Position numbers and translations under genes: made by a program. Positions 1 through 8,611 of a DNA stretch of 64,000 nt are shown here, one piece after another. The DNA comes from Chloroflexia bacterium SDU3-3 (GTDB lineage: Bacteria > Chloroflexota > Chloroflexia > Chloroflexales > Roseiflexaceae): NCBI GenBank assembly GCA_009268125.1, contig WBOU01000013.1:62001-126000 (forward strand), given 5' to 3'. The notes under the pieces were generated by a model. That model was not told the origin of the DNA, did not search any database, and worked only from the letters and a program-made list of their open reading frames with translations. The stretch's first letter is position 1; each line of letters opens with the position of its first letter.

Positions 1-861
1 CTGCAGCGCCAGGCCAGCGCCGCCGATCTGGCCGCGCTGATGCAGTGGGTCAAGCTGTTCGGCATGATCGACCAGCAGATCCGCGCCGCCACCATCGCCC
101 AGCTGCCGCTGGAGATGGCCGTGGTCGAGGCCATCGCCCGCCCCGCGCCCGCACTGGGCGCGCCCGCCGCGCGGCCCGCAGGCCCCAGCGCCCGCGCCGC
201 AGCGCCCACGCCACAGCCCCAGCGCCAGACCCCAGCGCCCGCGCCGCAGCGCCAGCCCGCGCCGCAGCCCCAAGCCCCGCGCCCCGCGCCAGTGGAGCAG
301 GCCGCGCCGCCCGAGCAGGCCGCGCCGCCGCACCCCGCCGACGAGCAGCCGCCGCACCCCGCCGACGCCGCGCCCGCCCCAGCCGAGCAGGCAGCGCCTG
401 CGCCCCAGGCCGAGCCCGCAGCTGCGGAGGTGGAGGAGGATGACGCCTCGACCGCCGACATCGCCCAGGAAAACGCCGCCGTAGCCGCGCTAGAGCAGAT
501 TGAGTCGATCTGGAACGACGTGGTCCGCGATGTGCGCGTCCGTGATAAAATGGTCTACGCCCTGCTCAACAGCGGCGTCAGGCCGATCGATGTGGAGGGC
601 ATCGTGCTGGTGCTCGAAGTGGCAAGCGACTTCTTCCGCACCAAGCTCGACCAGCCTAGCACCAAGGCCGTAATCGAGCAGATGCTCAAGAAGCACACCG
701 GCATCGACTACCGCCTGCGCTGCGCCGTGAAAGAGCTTGAGCGCGAGAACCCGAATGTGCTGCGCGAGCAGATCCGCACCAGCCGCAAAGACCCGCACGT
801 GAAGGCCGCGCTCAACATCTTCGATGCCGAGATCGTGGCCGTCGAGCCGGATGAGGCCTAG
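1..861 (+). CDS. dnaX: DNA polymerase III subunit gamma/tau, C-terminal part (5' end outside window)
   Basis: The reading frame is open from base 1, so the gene starts before the window; 286 codons are visible. The first residues (QWVKLFGMIDQQIR and then LPLEMAVVEAI) match the end of the DnaX clamp-loader collar domain, where small helices end in an LPLE(M/L)A motif. A long low-complexity Pro/Ala/Gln/Glu linker follows (about residues 45-150 of the visible part), then a folded C-terminal region of about 130 residues that should correspond to the tau-specific domain binding polymerase or helicase. The position directly before ybaB and recR is the classic dnaX-ybaB-recR order, which supports the call. 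The linker composition is biased but in frame, with no sign of decay. The ATPase domain is not visible, so the call rests on the collar motif and context. Confidence 0.85.
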   Translation: MQRQASAADLAALMQWVKLFGMIDQQIRAATIAQLPLEMAVVEAIARPAPALGAPAARPAGPSARAAAPTPQPQRQTPAPAPQRQPAPQPQAPRPAPVEQAAPPEQAAPPHPADEQPPHPADAAPAPAEQAAPAPQAEPAAAEVEEDDASTADIAQENAAVAALEQIESIWNDVVRDVRVRDKMVYALLNSGVRPIDVEGIVLVLEVASDFFRTKLDQPSTKAVIEQMLKKHTGIDYRLRCAVKELERENPNVLREQIRTSRKDPHVKAALNIFDAEIVAVEPDEA

Positions 862-900
862 CATACAATCAGCGAAAGCAAACGAAAGGAATACCAACGC

Positions 901-1206
901 ATGAACCCCAAGCAGATGCAGCAGATGGCCATGCAGATGCAGCGCCAGATGGCCAAGATCCAAGAGGAGCTGGGCAAAGAGATCGTCGAGGGCAAGGCCG
1001 GCAGCTACATCACCGTGAAGATGAACGGCCACCGCGAGATCCAGGGCATCACCATCGCCCCCGAGGTGGTGGACCCCGAGGATATCGACACGCTGCAGGA
1101 TCTGCTGGTCTCGGCCATCCAGGACGCCACCGCCAAGGCCCAGGAGCTTGCCCAGAAGCGGCTCGGCCCGCTGACCGGTGGCATGAACATCCCCGGCCTG
1201 TTCTAA
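901..1206 (+). CDS. ybaB: YbaB/EbfC family nucleoid-associated protein
   Basis: A 101-residue protein, the usual length for the YbaB/EbfC family of small dimeric DNA-binding proteins. It opens with a Met/Gln-rich helix, followed by the family core in which a beta hairpin (SYITVKMNG...I.GI.I.PEVVDPEDIDTLQDLL) leads into a long C-terminal helix and a Gly/Met/Pro tail ending in PGLF. A good ribosome site (AAAGGA) sits about 10 bases before the ATG. It lies 39 bases after dnaX and 86 bases before recR, and the three genes are commonly co-transcribed. The family is thought to act on nucleoid structure and possibly recombinational repair together with RecR; the exact role here is inferred from context only. 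Confidence 0.93.
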   Translation: MNPKQMQQMAMQMQRQMAKIQEELGKEIVEGKAGSYITVKMNGHREIQGITIAPEVVDPEDIDTLQDLLVSAIQDATAKAQELAQKRLGPLTGGMNIPGLF

Positions 1207-1292
1207 ACACCGCGCGGCCAGGCGCAACAGCCCTGGCAGATGCTGGATGGGGTGCCGACGCGCGCCCCATTTCTTATGATGTAGAGCACCAT

Positions 1293-1910
1293 ATGACACA
1301 CGGAAACGACAACCAGCTGCTGGTCGAGCCGGTGGCCCGCCTGATCGAGCAGTTCGGGCGGCTGCCCGGCGTGGGGCCAAAGACCGCCTCGCGGCTCACC
1401 TTCTACCTGCTGCGCGCCCCCGAGGAGCAGACCCGCGCCCTGGCCGAGGCGCTCACCGGCCTGCGCGAGGGCGTGCAGTTCTGCAAGCGCTGCTTCAACA
1501 TCGCCATCGGCGACCTGTGCGTCTACTGCGCCAACACCAACCGCGACCAGCGCCTGATCTGCGTGGTCGAGGAGCCGCTGGATGTGCTGGCGATCGAGCG
1601 CACCGGCGGCTACCGTGGCGTCTACCACGTGCTGCACGGGCGCATCGCCCCGCTAGAGGGCATGAACCGCGAGGATATCTACTTCGACGAGCTGATCGAC
1701 CGCGTGCGCAGCGAGCCGGTGGAGGAGATCATCATCGCCACCAACCCCAATACCGAGGGCCAGGCCACCGCGTTCTACCTGCACCGCGCCCTGGCCCCGC
1801 TGGGCGTGCGCGTCACCCAGCTGGCGCGCGGCCTGCCCACCGGCGGCGACCTGGAGTGGGCCGACCCGGCCACGCTTGGCTCGGCGCTGGAGGGGCGGCG
1901 CGAGTTCTAG
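1293..1910 (+). CDS. recR: Recombination protein RecR
   Basis: A 205-residue protein of normal RecR length. The N-terminal helix-hairpin-helix (GRLPGVGPKTASRLTFYLL) is followed by a four-cysteine zinc finger (FCKRCFN...LCVYC) and a Toprim domain with the usual VVEEPLDVLAIE strand and the later ATNPNTEGQATAFYL stretch. The C-terminal ARGLPTGGDLEWADPATLGSAL segment is the conserved RecR tail. RecR works with RecF and RecO to load RecA on gapped DNA; recO lies at 48.9-49.7 kb in this window. There is no obvious Shine-Dalgarno before the ATG at 1293, but the protein alignment to the family start is natural. Confidence 0.97.
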   Translation: MTHGNDNQLLVEPVARLIEQFGRLPGVGPKTASRLTFYLLRAPEEQTRALAEALTGLREGVQFCKRCFNIAIGDLCVYCANTNRDQRLICVVEEPLDVLAIERTGGYRGVYHVLHGRIAPLEGMNREDIYFDELIDRVRSEPVEEIIIATNPNTEGQATAFYLHRALAPLGVRVTQLARGLPTGGDLEWADPATLGSALEGRREF

Positions 1911-2236
1911 CCCGCCCCGGTGCGGGGGTCGCCCCCGATCCCCGCGCCGCATCCCCCACGAGAACCATTTACCACCATACCCCAAGGCCCCAAGGAACAA
2001 ACAGAAACGAATACCACGAAGACGCGAAGACGCGAAGGGAAGAAACCCCAAAACACGAAGCGGCATCATAGAGAACGTGTAGCCCCTTCCCCCGCCCGAT
2101 GCTCCTTGGCGCAAACTATTTTCGTTCAAAAAATCTAAACCAGTTTAGCCCATTTTCAACCAATCTTGGGCCAATCTAGTGTATACTTCTTGCTATGTTT
2201 TGCGCATAATCGCCTTGAACTGACTGATGGTGCATA
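1911..2236. other. Intergenic gap between recR and malQ, holds a dispersed repeat
   Basis: No convincing gene. The middle carries one copy of the ACCACCAAG/ACCACGAAG dispersed repeat (annotated separately). The stretch from about 2110 to 2230 is noticeably more AT-rich than the surrounding genes and should contain the malQ promoter, although no consensus pair stands out. Short open frames here are low-complexity readings of the repeat. Confidence 0.6.
1972..2045 (+). repeat. Dispersed intergenic repeat, copy 1
   Basis: Contains CCCAAGGCCCCAAGG, then AAACGAATACCACGAAG followed by GACGCGAA units. It is the reverse complement, with few differences, of the repeat at about 5502-5573: both share AAACGAATACCA(C/T)GAAG. 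Related modules occur at about 8435-8499 and 19068-19131. All four copies are intergenic. Confidence 0.8.
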
Positions 2237-3754
2237 ATGAACATACTGCGACGGAGCGGCATCCTGCTGCACCCGACATCGCTGCCGGGCAACTCGGGCA
2301 TCGGCGACCTGGGCGAGCACGCCTATCGATTTATCGACTTCCTCCAGCGCACCGGCCAGCAGCTCTGGCAGGTGATGCCGCTCGGCCCCACTGGCTACGG
2401 CGACTCGCCCTACCAGTGCTTCTCGGCCTTCGCCGGCAACCCGCTGCTGATCAACCTTGAGGCGCTGGTGGCCCAGGGCCTGCTGGCCCAGGCCGATCTG
2501 GCCGACACCCCGGCCTTCCCGCGCGACCACGTGGACTATGGCTGGATCATCCCGTTCAAGATCGCCGCGCTCCGCCGCGCCTTCGAGCGCATGCAGGCCA
2601 GCGACTCGGCGGGCATGCGGCAGGCGATCAACCACTTCCGCGCCGCCAACGCCGCCTGGCTGGATGACTACGCCCTGTTCGCCGCGATCAAGGCCGCCCA
2701 CGGCGGCGCAAGCTGGAACACCTGGGAGGATGACATCGCCCGCCACCAGCCCGAGGCGCTGCAGCGCTGGGCGGCCCAGCTGAGCGAGGAGGTGCAGTTC
2801 CACGCCTTCATGCAGTTCCTGTTCTTCCAGCAGTGGGGCCAGCTGAAGAGCTACGCCAACGAGCGCGGCATCCAGATCATCGGCGACATCCCGATCTTTG
2901 TGGCCTACGATAGCGCCGACGTGTGGGGCAACCGCGAGATCTTCGCGCTGGATGAGCAGGGCGAGCCGACCGTGGTGGCCGGGGTGCCGCCGGACTACTT
3001 CAGCGCTACCGGCCAGCGCTGGGGCAACCCGCTCTACCGCTGGGATGTGCTGGAAAAGCGCGGCTTCGACTGGTGGGTCAGCCGCTTCCGGGCGATGCTG
3101 AACATGGTCGACATCATTCGGCTCGACCACTTCCGCGGCTTTGCGGCCTACTGGGAGGTACCCGCATCCGAGGAGACCGCCATCAACGGGCGCTGGGTGC
3201 CCGGCCCGGGCGCGCGCCTGTTCGAGGCGATCAAGGCCGAGCTGGGCAGCCTGCCAATCATCGCCGAGGACCTGGGCGTGATCACCCCGGACGTGGAGGA
3301 GCTGCGCGACCAGTTCGAGTTCCCCGGCATGAAGGTGCTGCACTTCGCCTTCGGCGACGACGACCCCGAGAACGCCTACCAGCCCCACAACTACCCCACA
3401 CGCTGCGTGGTCTACACCGGCACGCACGACAACGACACCACGCTGGGCTGGTGGCAGGCCATGGGCGATACCGAGCGAGCGCGGGTGCAGACCTACCTGG
3501 CCCGCGATGGCCACGACATCTGCTGGGACATGGTGCGCCTGGCCTTCGCCTCGGTGGCCGAGATCGCGGTGGTGCCGCTGCAGGATGTGCTGGGACTAGG
3601 CAGCGAGGCTCGCATGAACACCCCCGGCCAGCCCGGCGGCAACTGGGGCTGGCGCTACCAGCCCGAGCAGCTGGGCGGCTGGGGCGAGAGCCGCCTGCAC
3701 GACATGACCAAGCTCTATGGCCGCGCGCCCAAGAGCGAGACCGAGAAAGCCTAG
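2237..3754 (+). CDS. malQ: 4-alpha-glucanotransferase (amylomaltase, GH77)
   Basis: A 505-residue protein, typical of bacterial amylomaltase. It transfers alpha-1,4-glucan segments between maltodextrins in glycogen and maltose metabolism in the cytoplasm. Family landmarks are clear: RSGILLHPTSLPG at the N-terminus, WQVMPLGPTGYGDSPYQ, the DIPIFVAYDSADVW block, GVPPDYFSATGQRWGNPLY, the nucleophile region IRLDHFRGF, the acid/base region IIAEDLGVITPDV and the transition-state Asp region TGTHDNDTTLGW. The gene is alone on its strand block, flanked by a repeat-containing gap and a strong terminator. The glycogen debranching enzyme at 28.4-30.4 kb and this enzyme would act on the same polymer. No abnormality was seen. 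Confidence 0.97.
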   Translation: MNILRRSGILLHPTSLPGNSGIGDLGEHAYRFIDFLQRTGQQLWQVMPLGPTGYGDSPYQCFSAFAGNPLLINLEALVAQGLLAQADLADTPAFPRDHVDYGWIIPFKIAALRRAFERMQASDSAGMRQAINHFRAANAAWLDDYALFAAIKAAHGGASWNTWEDDIARHQPEALQRWAAQLSEEVQFHAFMQFLFFQQWGQLKSYANERGIQIIGDIPIFVAYDSADVWGNREIFALDEQGEPTVVAGVPPDYFSATGQRWGNPLYRWDVLEKRGFDWWVSRFRAMLNMVDIIRLDHFRGFAAYWEVPASEETAINGRWVPGPGARLFEAIKAELGSLPIIAEDLGVITPDVEELRDQFEFPGMKVLHFAFGDDDPENAYQPHNYPTRCVVYTGTHDNDTTLGWWQAMGDTERARVQTYLARDGHDICWDMVRLAFASVAEIAVVPLQDVLGLGSEARMNTPGQPGGNWGWRYQPEQLGGWGESRLHDMTKLYGRAPKSETEKA

Positions 3755-3776
3755 CGGCCCGCCAGAGGCAACCAAG

Positions 3777-3811
3777 ACGCCCCGTAGCTCGCAAGCTGCG
3801 GGGCGTTTTTT
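3777..3811 (+). terminator. Rho-independent terminator after malQ
   Basis: A 13-bp stem with one G-U pair (ACGCCCCGTAGCT, loop CGCA, AGCTGCGGGGCGT) is followed by a run of five T residues. It sits 23 bases after the malQ stop codon. Confidence 0.9.
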
Positions 3812-3819
3812 CACCCCCT

Positions 3820-3876
3820 AACGTACGTATCTTTTCTCCTAGCAGCTCGGTACATTCAGCGACGAACGTACGTACT
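3820..3876. promoter_or_regulatory. Two AACGTACGTA palindromes upstream of comM
   Basis: AACGTACGTAT at 3820-3830 and GAACGTACGTACT at about 3864-3876 both centre on the 8-bp palindrome ACGTACGT. They are spaced about 45 bases apart, the second lying just before the comM start at 3891. Paired palindromes in this position look like an operator. The regulator is unknown; LexA is one possibility given the GAAC half-site, but the second half does not match a GAAC-N4-GTTC box. Confidence 0.4.
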
Positions 3877-3890
3877 AAAGGGAAGAGTAT

Positions 3891-5408
3891 ATGCTTGCAA
3901 AAGTCCACAGCTGCGCTATGGTCGGCCTCGAAGGCGTGCTGATCGAGGTGGAATTGGACATCACCACTGGCCTGCCCGCCTTCACCATCGTCGGCCTCGG
4001 CGACACCGCCGTGCAGGAGAGCAAGGAGCGCGTGCGCTCGGCAATCAAGAACAGCGGCTTCACCTTTCCCCTCAAGCGGCTCACCGCCAACCTGGCCCCC
4101 GCCGACATGCGCAAGGCCGGCCCCGCCTACGACCTGCCGATCGCCATCGGCCTGCTGATCGCATCCGAACAGGTGGCGGGCGAGCTGGGCGACTGCGTGC
4201 TGATCGGCGAGCTGGGGCTGGATGGCGCCGTGCGCCATACCGACGGCGTGCTGCCTATGGTGGCGGTGGCCCGCCAGCACGGCATCGACACCGTGTTCGT
4301 GCCCTTCGAGGATGCGGCGGAGGCGGCCCTGATCGACGGGATGCGGATCATCCCGGTGCGTGCCCTGGGCGACCTGGCCGCCCACATCACCGGCGAGCGC
4401 CCGATCGCGCCGTTCCTGCCCCAGCCCAGCGCCGACGAGGCCGAGGTGTGCGTGGGCGTGGACTTCGCCGAGGTGCGCGGCCAGGAGCACGTGAAGCGGG
4501 CCATGGAGGTAGCCGCGGCAGGCGCGCACAACCTGCTTATGTCCGGCAGCCCAGGCTCGGGCAAAACCATGATGGCGCGGGCCATGCTCTCCATCCTGCC
4601 GCCGCTAACCCTGGACGAGGCGCTGGAGGTGACGAAGATCTACAGCGTGGCCGGGCAGCTGCACAAAGATACCCCGCTCATCCGCCAGCGCCAGTTCTGC
4701 GCGCCCCACCACACCACCTCGCTGGCCGGGCTGGTGGGCGGCGGCGCGAGCCGGATCAAGCCGGGCATGATCTCGCTGGCCCACCGTGGCATCCTCTTCC
4801 TCGACGAGCTGCCCGAGTTTGGCCCCAAGCTGGAGGTGCTGCGCCAGCCGCTGGAGGACCGCGCGGTCACACTCTCGCGCGCGGCGGGCAGCGTGGTCTT
4901 CCCAGCCTCGTTCACCCTGGTGGCGGCCCAGAACCCCTGCATGTGCGGCTGGCACGGCGACAGCGAGCGCCAGTGCATCTGCTCGCCCGCCTCGGTGGCG
5001 CGCTACCAGAAGCGCGTCTCCGGCCCGCTGATGGACCGGATCGACATCCATGTCGAGGTGCCGCGCATCAACTACGACAAGCTGTCCGGCGGGCGTGTGG
5101 GCGAGGCCTCCGAGCGCATCCGCGAGCGCGTGATCGCCGCCCGCCAGCGCCAAGCCGAGCGCTTCCGCGGCACGCGGCTGCTCACCAACGCCGACATGGG
5201 GCCGGGCGAGATCCGCCAGCACTGCCCGATCGACAGCGCGGGCCAGAGCCTGATGAAGGCCGCCATGCGCCAGCTCCAGCTCTCGGCGCGCGGCTACCAC
5301 CGCGTGATCAAGCTGGCCCGCACCATCGCCGACCTCGCCGCCAGCGACGTTGTCGGCGCGGCCCACCTAGCCGAGGCCCTGCAGTACCGCCCCCGCCGCG
5401 CCGAGTAG
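3891..5408 (+). CDS. comM: YifB/ComM family Mg-chelatase-like AAA+ ATPase
   Basis: A 505-residue protein of the usual ComM/YifB length. The N-terminal ChlI-like domain (about residues 20-140) carries GLPAFTIVGLGDTAVQESKE and LAPADMRKAG. The AAA+ core follows with Walker A GSPGSGKTMMAR, Walker B ILFLDELPEF, the TLSRA stretch and the CMCGWHGD/C.C insert typical of the family. The C-terminal region (ARGYHRVIKLARTIADL) is the conserved Mg-chelatase lid domain. ComM proteins are hexameric branch-migration helicases that help integrate incoming DNA during natural transformation. The ATG is preceded by GGGAAGAG. The gene stands alone with paired palindromes upstream. Confidence 0.93.
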   Translation: MLAKVHSCAMVGLEGVLIEVELDITTGLPAFTIVGLGDTAVQESKERVRSAIKNSGFTFPLKRLTANLAPADMRKAGPAYDLPIAIGLLIASEQVAGELGDCVLIGELGLDGAVRHTDGVLPMVAVARQHGIDTVFVPFEDAAEAALIDGMRIIPVRALGDLAAHITGERPIAPFLPQPSADEAEVCVGVDFAEVRGQEHVKRAMEVAAAGAHNLLMSGSPGSGKTMMARAMLSILPPLTLDEALEVTKIYSVAGQLHKDTPLIRQRQFCAPHHTTSLAGLVGGGASRIKPGMISLAHRGILFLDELPEFGPKLEVLRQPLEDRAVTLSRAAGSVVFPASFTLVAAQNPCMCGWHGDSERQCICSPASVARYQKRVSGPLMDRIDIHVEVPRINYDKLSGGRVGEASERIRERVIAARQRQAERFRGTRLLTNADMGPGEIRQHCPIDSAGQSLMKAAMRQLQLSARGYHRVIKLARTIADLAASDVVGAAHLAEALQYRPRRAE

Positions 5409-6013
5409 GCCCCTCTTACCCATGGCGGCGGGGCGCAGGCTCCGCCGCCACACCAACAGGGGTACGCGTTCTCTCTATTGGTAATGAATCGGCCTTCTCC
5501 CCTCCGCGTCTTCGCACCTTCATGGTATTCGTTTCCTGTTGTCCCTTGGTGCCTCGGCGTCTTGGCGGTAAAAAACATTCTGCCGACCAAGAACGCATAG
5601 GCCCCACCGCCCCGCTAACAAAATTGTTCCTTGTTCCTACGACAAGCTATAGTAAAATAGAACAAGCGGCTATTCCCTTGCTCTAATGGCCTACCACCCA
5701 TAGACCCAGGAAGAACCACCACCCAGGGCGCGTGGCACCCCCGTGTGCCGTCTACACGCCCCAGCACCCAGGCGGCGCGCCGATGCGCAGGCCATGGGCC
5801 GCCAGCGTGCGCCACAGATCCGGTAGCGATGGACCGCAACGCCACCATGGGATGCCACAAAGGCCACGTGGCGCAAAGCCCGTGCCCGCACGCGCATAAC
5901 AATTCGTTCAAGACAGATGCCCCTTTCGGCGGCTAAAACGCCCCGCGAGTGACATTTATCTCATTTTACTGCTGGCCGACCACGCCGATCGGCCAGCCGA
6001 GGAGCACCCACAG
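5409..6013. other. Long intergenic gap before the secreted protein
   Basis: No gene is supported here. The 63-codon open frame at 5745-5936 has no coding character and no ribosome site. The gap holds an inverted copy of the dispersed repeat (5502-5573), a possible promoter pair TTGTTC/TATAGT (5624-5653) overlapped by CTTGTTC/GAACAAG arms (5630-5636 and 5660-5666), and a hairpin CTGGCCGA/TCGGCCAG at 5972-5996 just before the ribosome site of the next gene. Confidence 0.5.
5502..5573 (-). repeat. Dispersed intergenic repeat, copy 2 (inverted)
   Basis: Reads CCGCGTCTTCGCACCTTC then ATGGTATTCGTTTCCTG, CTTGGTGCCTCGGCGTC and TTGGCGGTAAAAAA. Its complement lines up along most of its length with copy 1 at 1972-2045, including the shared AAACGAATACCA core. 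Confidence 0.8.
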
Positions 6014-8218
6014 ATGAATAGCATCCGATGGTGGCGCGCTGTCGCGGTAGTAGCACTACTCGCGGCGGCGTTTTTGCTGCCCGCCCAGCCCGCTGCCGCC
6101 GCGACCAAGGTTATCTACGACGACGCCCTAGCCATAGGCTGGGACAACTGGTCGTGGGCCGAGGTCAGCCTGAGCGCCACATCTCCCACCCACAGCGGCA
6201 GCCACAGCATCCAGGTGACCTACAGCGCCTGGTCGGGCCTCTACCTGCACCACGCCGGGCTGGCCACGGCTGGCTACACCACCCTGCGCTTCTTCATCCA
6301 CGGCGGAACCGCAGGCGGCCAGGGCATCATGGTCTGCGCCAGCAGCGGCTGCTCCACCGCCACCCACAAGGATGTGAACGCCGTGGCCAACGCATGGACC
6401 CGGATCGACATCCCGCTGAGCGAGCTGGGCAGCCCCGCCATGATCACCGACCTTGAGTGGCAGGCAGGCAAAAGCGCCCTGGACACGCTCTACATCGACG
6501 ACATCGCGCTGGTGCGCGACGACTCGGCGGCAGCGCCCTCGCTCGGCGGCGGCAGCCTGCGCCCCAGCGCCCTGCCCGCCGACGGCACCAGCAAGGCGCT
6601 CATCCAGGTGGCGGCCAGCGACCCGCAGGGCCTGGCCGACATCGCCAGCATCACCGTGGACGCCAGCGCCGTGGGCGCGGGCAAGGTGGCGCTGCGCGAC
6701 GACGGCAACAGCGGCGACGGCGCGGCGGGCGATGGCACCTACGCCGGGGCATTCGCCGTGCCCGGCGGCGTGGCCAGCGGCGAGTACGCCCTGACCGCCA
6801 CCGCCACCGACAAGGCGGGCAACACATCCAGCACCGCGCTGGGCAATCTGGTGGTGCTGGCCAATGCGGGCGGCAGCGTGCCAGCCGCCCTCCCACAGCG
6901 CTTCGGCTGGGGCACCAACGAGTGGAGCTACGACGACAGCCAGGACTGGCAAAAGCAGAGCGGCGTGCCCTGGGACTACATGTACAACTACATCACCTAC
7001 GAGTGGTACACCGACCCAGGCCACTGGGGCAACTACGTGCAGCAGCTGACCCAAAGCTCGTGGCGGCGCGGCGTCACCCCCGTGATCAGCGTGTACATGA
7101 TGCTGGCGGCGGGCGGCAACAGCGGCGAGGGCGGCGCGGTCTACGCCCAGAAGCTCCAGAGCGCCTCTACCGTCAGCAGCTACCTGGCCGCGCTCCAGAA
7201 GGCGGCGGAGGACGCCAAGGGCGACAAGCCCGTGATCTTCCAGCTGGAGCCAGATTTCTACGGCTTTATGCAGCAGCTTAGCAACGATGCCGCCAAGCGC
7301 CCGGCGGGCGTGCGCGCCGACGACCCCACGTCCTTCCCGGTGGCCCTGAATATCAGCGGCTACCCCAACACGCTGGCGGGCTTTGGCAGGCGCATGGTCG
7401 ACGTCATCCGCCAGACCGCACCCAACGTGCTGATCGCGCCCCACGCCAGCATGTGGGCCACCAACGGCGACCCCAACAACGGCACGCCCGCCGACACCAT
7501 CGCCATAGCCCAGCGCACCGCCGATTTCATGGGCGCGATGGGCGGCGACCAGGCCGACTTCTATATCGTCGAGTGGAGCGACCGCGATGCGGGCAGCGGC
7601 ATCCGCGCCTGGTGGGACGACACCGACCAGTCGCTGCCGCGATTCACCCGCGCCCTGCTGTGGGAAAACGCCCTCTCGGCCCGCGCCAAGAAGCGCCTAG
7701 CGCTCTGGCAGGTGCCGGTGGGCAACATGGGCCTGGACAACAGCTGGTACCACTACCAGGACAACAAGGCCGCCTACATCTTCCGGCACCAGAGCGCGCT
7801 GGCCAAGGCGGGCGTGTTCGCCGTGCTGTTCGGCGCGGGCACCGACCATATGACCCGCCCCTCCACCGATGGCGGCTTTGTCACCGCCAAGGCCGGCCTG
7901 GCCTACGCCGCGCCCGGCGCGCCCAGCGGCCTCACTTCGCTGGGCGCCAGCCGCGTGCTGGCCTCGTTGCGCTGGGCACCCAGCGCCGAGGCCGACGTGG
8001 TGGGCTACCGCCTGACTGCCAGCGGGCCAGGCGGGAACACCGTGGTGGATGTGGGGCCGCAGAACAGCGCCACCGTGCTGCTGCCCGTGGCGGGCAGCTA
8101 CAGCGTCACCGTGGCCGCGCTCGATTCACAGGGCAACATCAGCCCGGCCTCCGCCGCTATCAGCGTCACCACCGACGCCACCGCGCACACCCTCTTCTTC
8201 CCCATCGCTGGCCGCTAG
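6014..8218 (+). CDS. Secreted multidomain protein, probable glycoside hydrolase
   Basis: A 734-residue protein with a clear signal peptide (residues 1-30, hydrophobic core VAVVALLAAAFLL, cut after AAAA). Residues about 30-170 look like a jelly-roll carbohydrate-binding domain ending in DTLYIDDIALV. About 175-285 is an Ig-like domain (KVALRDDGNSGDG... GDGTYAG). About 290-635 is a putative TIM-barrel with an acidic strand end VIFQLEPDFYGF, reminiscent of GH6-type LEPD motifs, and FYIVEWSDRD. The remainder is a fibronectin type III domain. The last residues are HTLFFPIAGR. A ribosome site AGGAGC precedes the ATG. The catalytic family is not identified; the hydrolase role is an inference from domain layout and the acidic motifs. 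Confidence 0.75.
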   Translation: MNSIRWWRAVAVVALLAAAFLLPAQPAAAATKVIYDDALAIGWDNWSWAEVSLSATSPTHSGSHSIQVTYSAWSGLYLHHAGLATAGYTTLRFFIHGGTAGGQGIMVCASSGCSTATHKDVNAVANAWTRIDIPLSELGSPAMITDLEWQAGKSALDTLYIDDIALVRDDSAAAPSLGGGSLRPSALPADGTSKALIQVAASDPQGLADIASITVDASAVGAGKVALRDDGNSGDGAAGDGTYAGAFAVPGGVASGEYALTATATDKAGNTSSTALGNLVVLANAGGSVPAALPQRFGWGTNEWSYDDSQDWQKQSGVPWDYMYNYITYEWYTDPGHWGNYVQQLTQSSWRRGVTPVISVYMMLAAGGNSGEGGAVYAQKLQSASTVSSYLAALQKAAEDAKGDKPVIFQLEPDFYGFMQQLSNDAAKRPAGVRADDPTSFPVALNISGYPNTLAGFGRRMVDVIRQTAPNVLIAPHASMWATNGDPNNGTPADTIAIAQRTADFMGAMGGDQADFYIVEWSDRDAGSGIRAWWDDTDQSLPRFTRALLWENALSARAKKRLALWQVPVGNMGLDNSWYHYQDNKAAYIFRHQSALAKAGVFAVLFGAGTDHMTRPSTDGGFVTAKAGLAYAAPGAPSGLTSLGASRVLASLRWAPSAEADVVGYRLTASGPGGNTVVDVGPQNSATVLLPVAGSYSVTVAALDSQGNISPASAAISVTTDATAHTLFFPIAGR

Positions 8219-8234
8219 GCTGCCGCGAACAAGC

Positions 8235-8266
8235 CGGGGCGGCAGCACACGCCGCCCCGCTTTTTT
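8235..8266 (+). terminator. Terminator after the secreted protein gene
   Basis: A perfect 9-bp stem CGGGGCGGC / GCCGCCCCG with a 7-base loop is followed by six T residues, 16 bases after the stop codon. Confidence 0.92.
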
Positions 8267-8434
8267 GCAAACGTAGCCGCCGCCGCAGCGCGGCAGGAGC
8301 GCTTCGGTTGGGATTATGGCCAGTAGCCCACCTGCGGCACCTTCGCCGGATGGGCCAGGCCGCTGTTTGAAACATTCCCCAGCACGCTTGAATCACCCCC
8401 CGCGCCTTATCGCAAAAAACCACCCATAGCTCCT

Positions 8435-8499
8435 ATTTCCTTGGTGTCTTGGAGTTTTGGTGGTAAAAAATCCTCGCGCCTTCGTATCTTCGTGGTAAA
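8435..8499 (-). repeat. Dispersed intergenic repeat, copy 3
   Basis: Reads CCTTGGTGTCTTGGAG, TTTTGGTGGTAAAAAA, then CGCGCCTTCGTATCTTCG and TGGTAAAA. The complement contains both modules, ACCACGAAG and ACCACCAAA, but in the opposite order to copies 1 and 4, so the element is modular rather than one fixed unit. Confidence 0.7.
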
Positions 8500-8582
8500 A
8501 CGGTCGCCTGTGCTCCCTTGCGTCTTCGAGGCTAGCGGCCCTCACGTCTCCATCTCGCGGCGGATGCCAGCGGCCAAACCTG

Positions 8583-8591
8583 TGCTATACT
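8583..8591 (+). promoter_or_regulatory. Extended -10 promoter for the T-box/proS transcript
   Basis: TGCTATACT is an extended -10 element (TGn-TATACT). No good -35 is present 17 bases upstream, which is tolerated by extended -10 promoters. It lies about 20 bases before the T-box stem I. Confidence 0.6.
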
Positions 8592-8611
8592 TGCGCCCAA
8601 ACCACATAGCA

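Larger units (their letters stand above)
8267..8611. other. Gap before the proS leader
   Basis: No gene seen. It contains the third copy of the dispersed repeat and, at its right end, an extended -10 promoter. The rest shows no feature I can name. Confidence 0.5.

Noticed and set aside
490-1380. Long minus-strand open frame opposite dnaX, ybaB and recR
   Set aside because: It is the shadow of three well-supported plus-strand genes in high-GC DNA and has no ribosome site or recognisable domain.
5629-5642. Shared CTTGTTCCTACG between 5630 and 55643
   Set aside because: Only 12 bases match and neither flank is related, so chance cannot be excluded.
5745-5936. Short open frame in the gap before the secreted protein
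   Set aside because: No ribosome site, no coding pattern, and it crosses GC-rich intergenic sequence.
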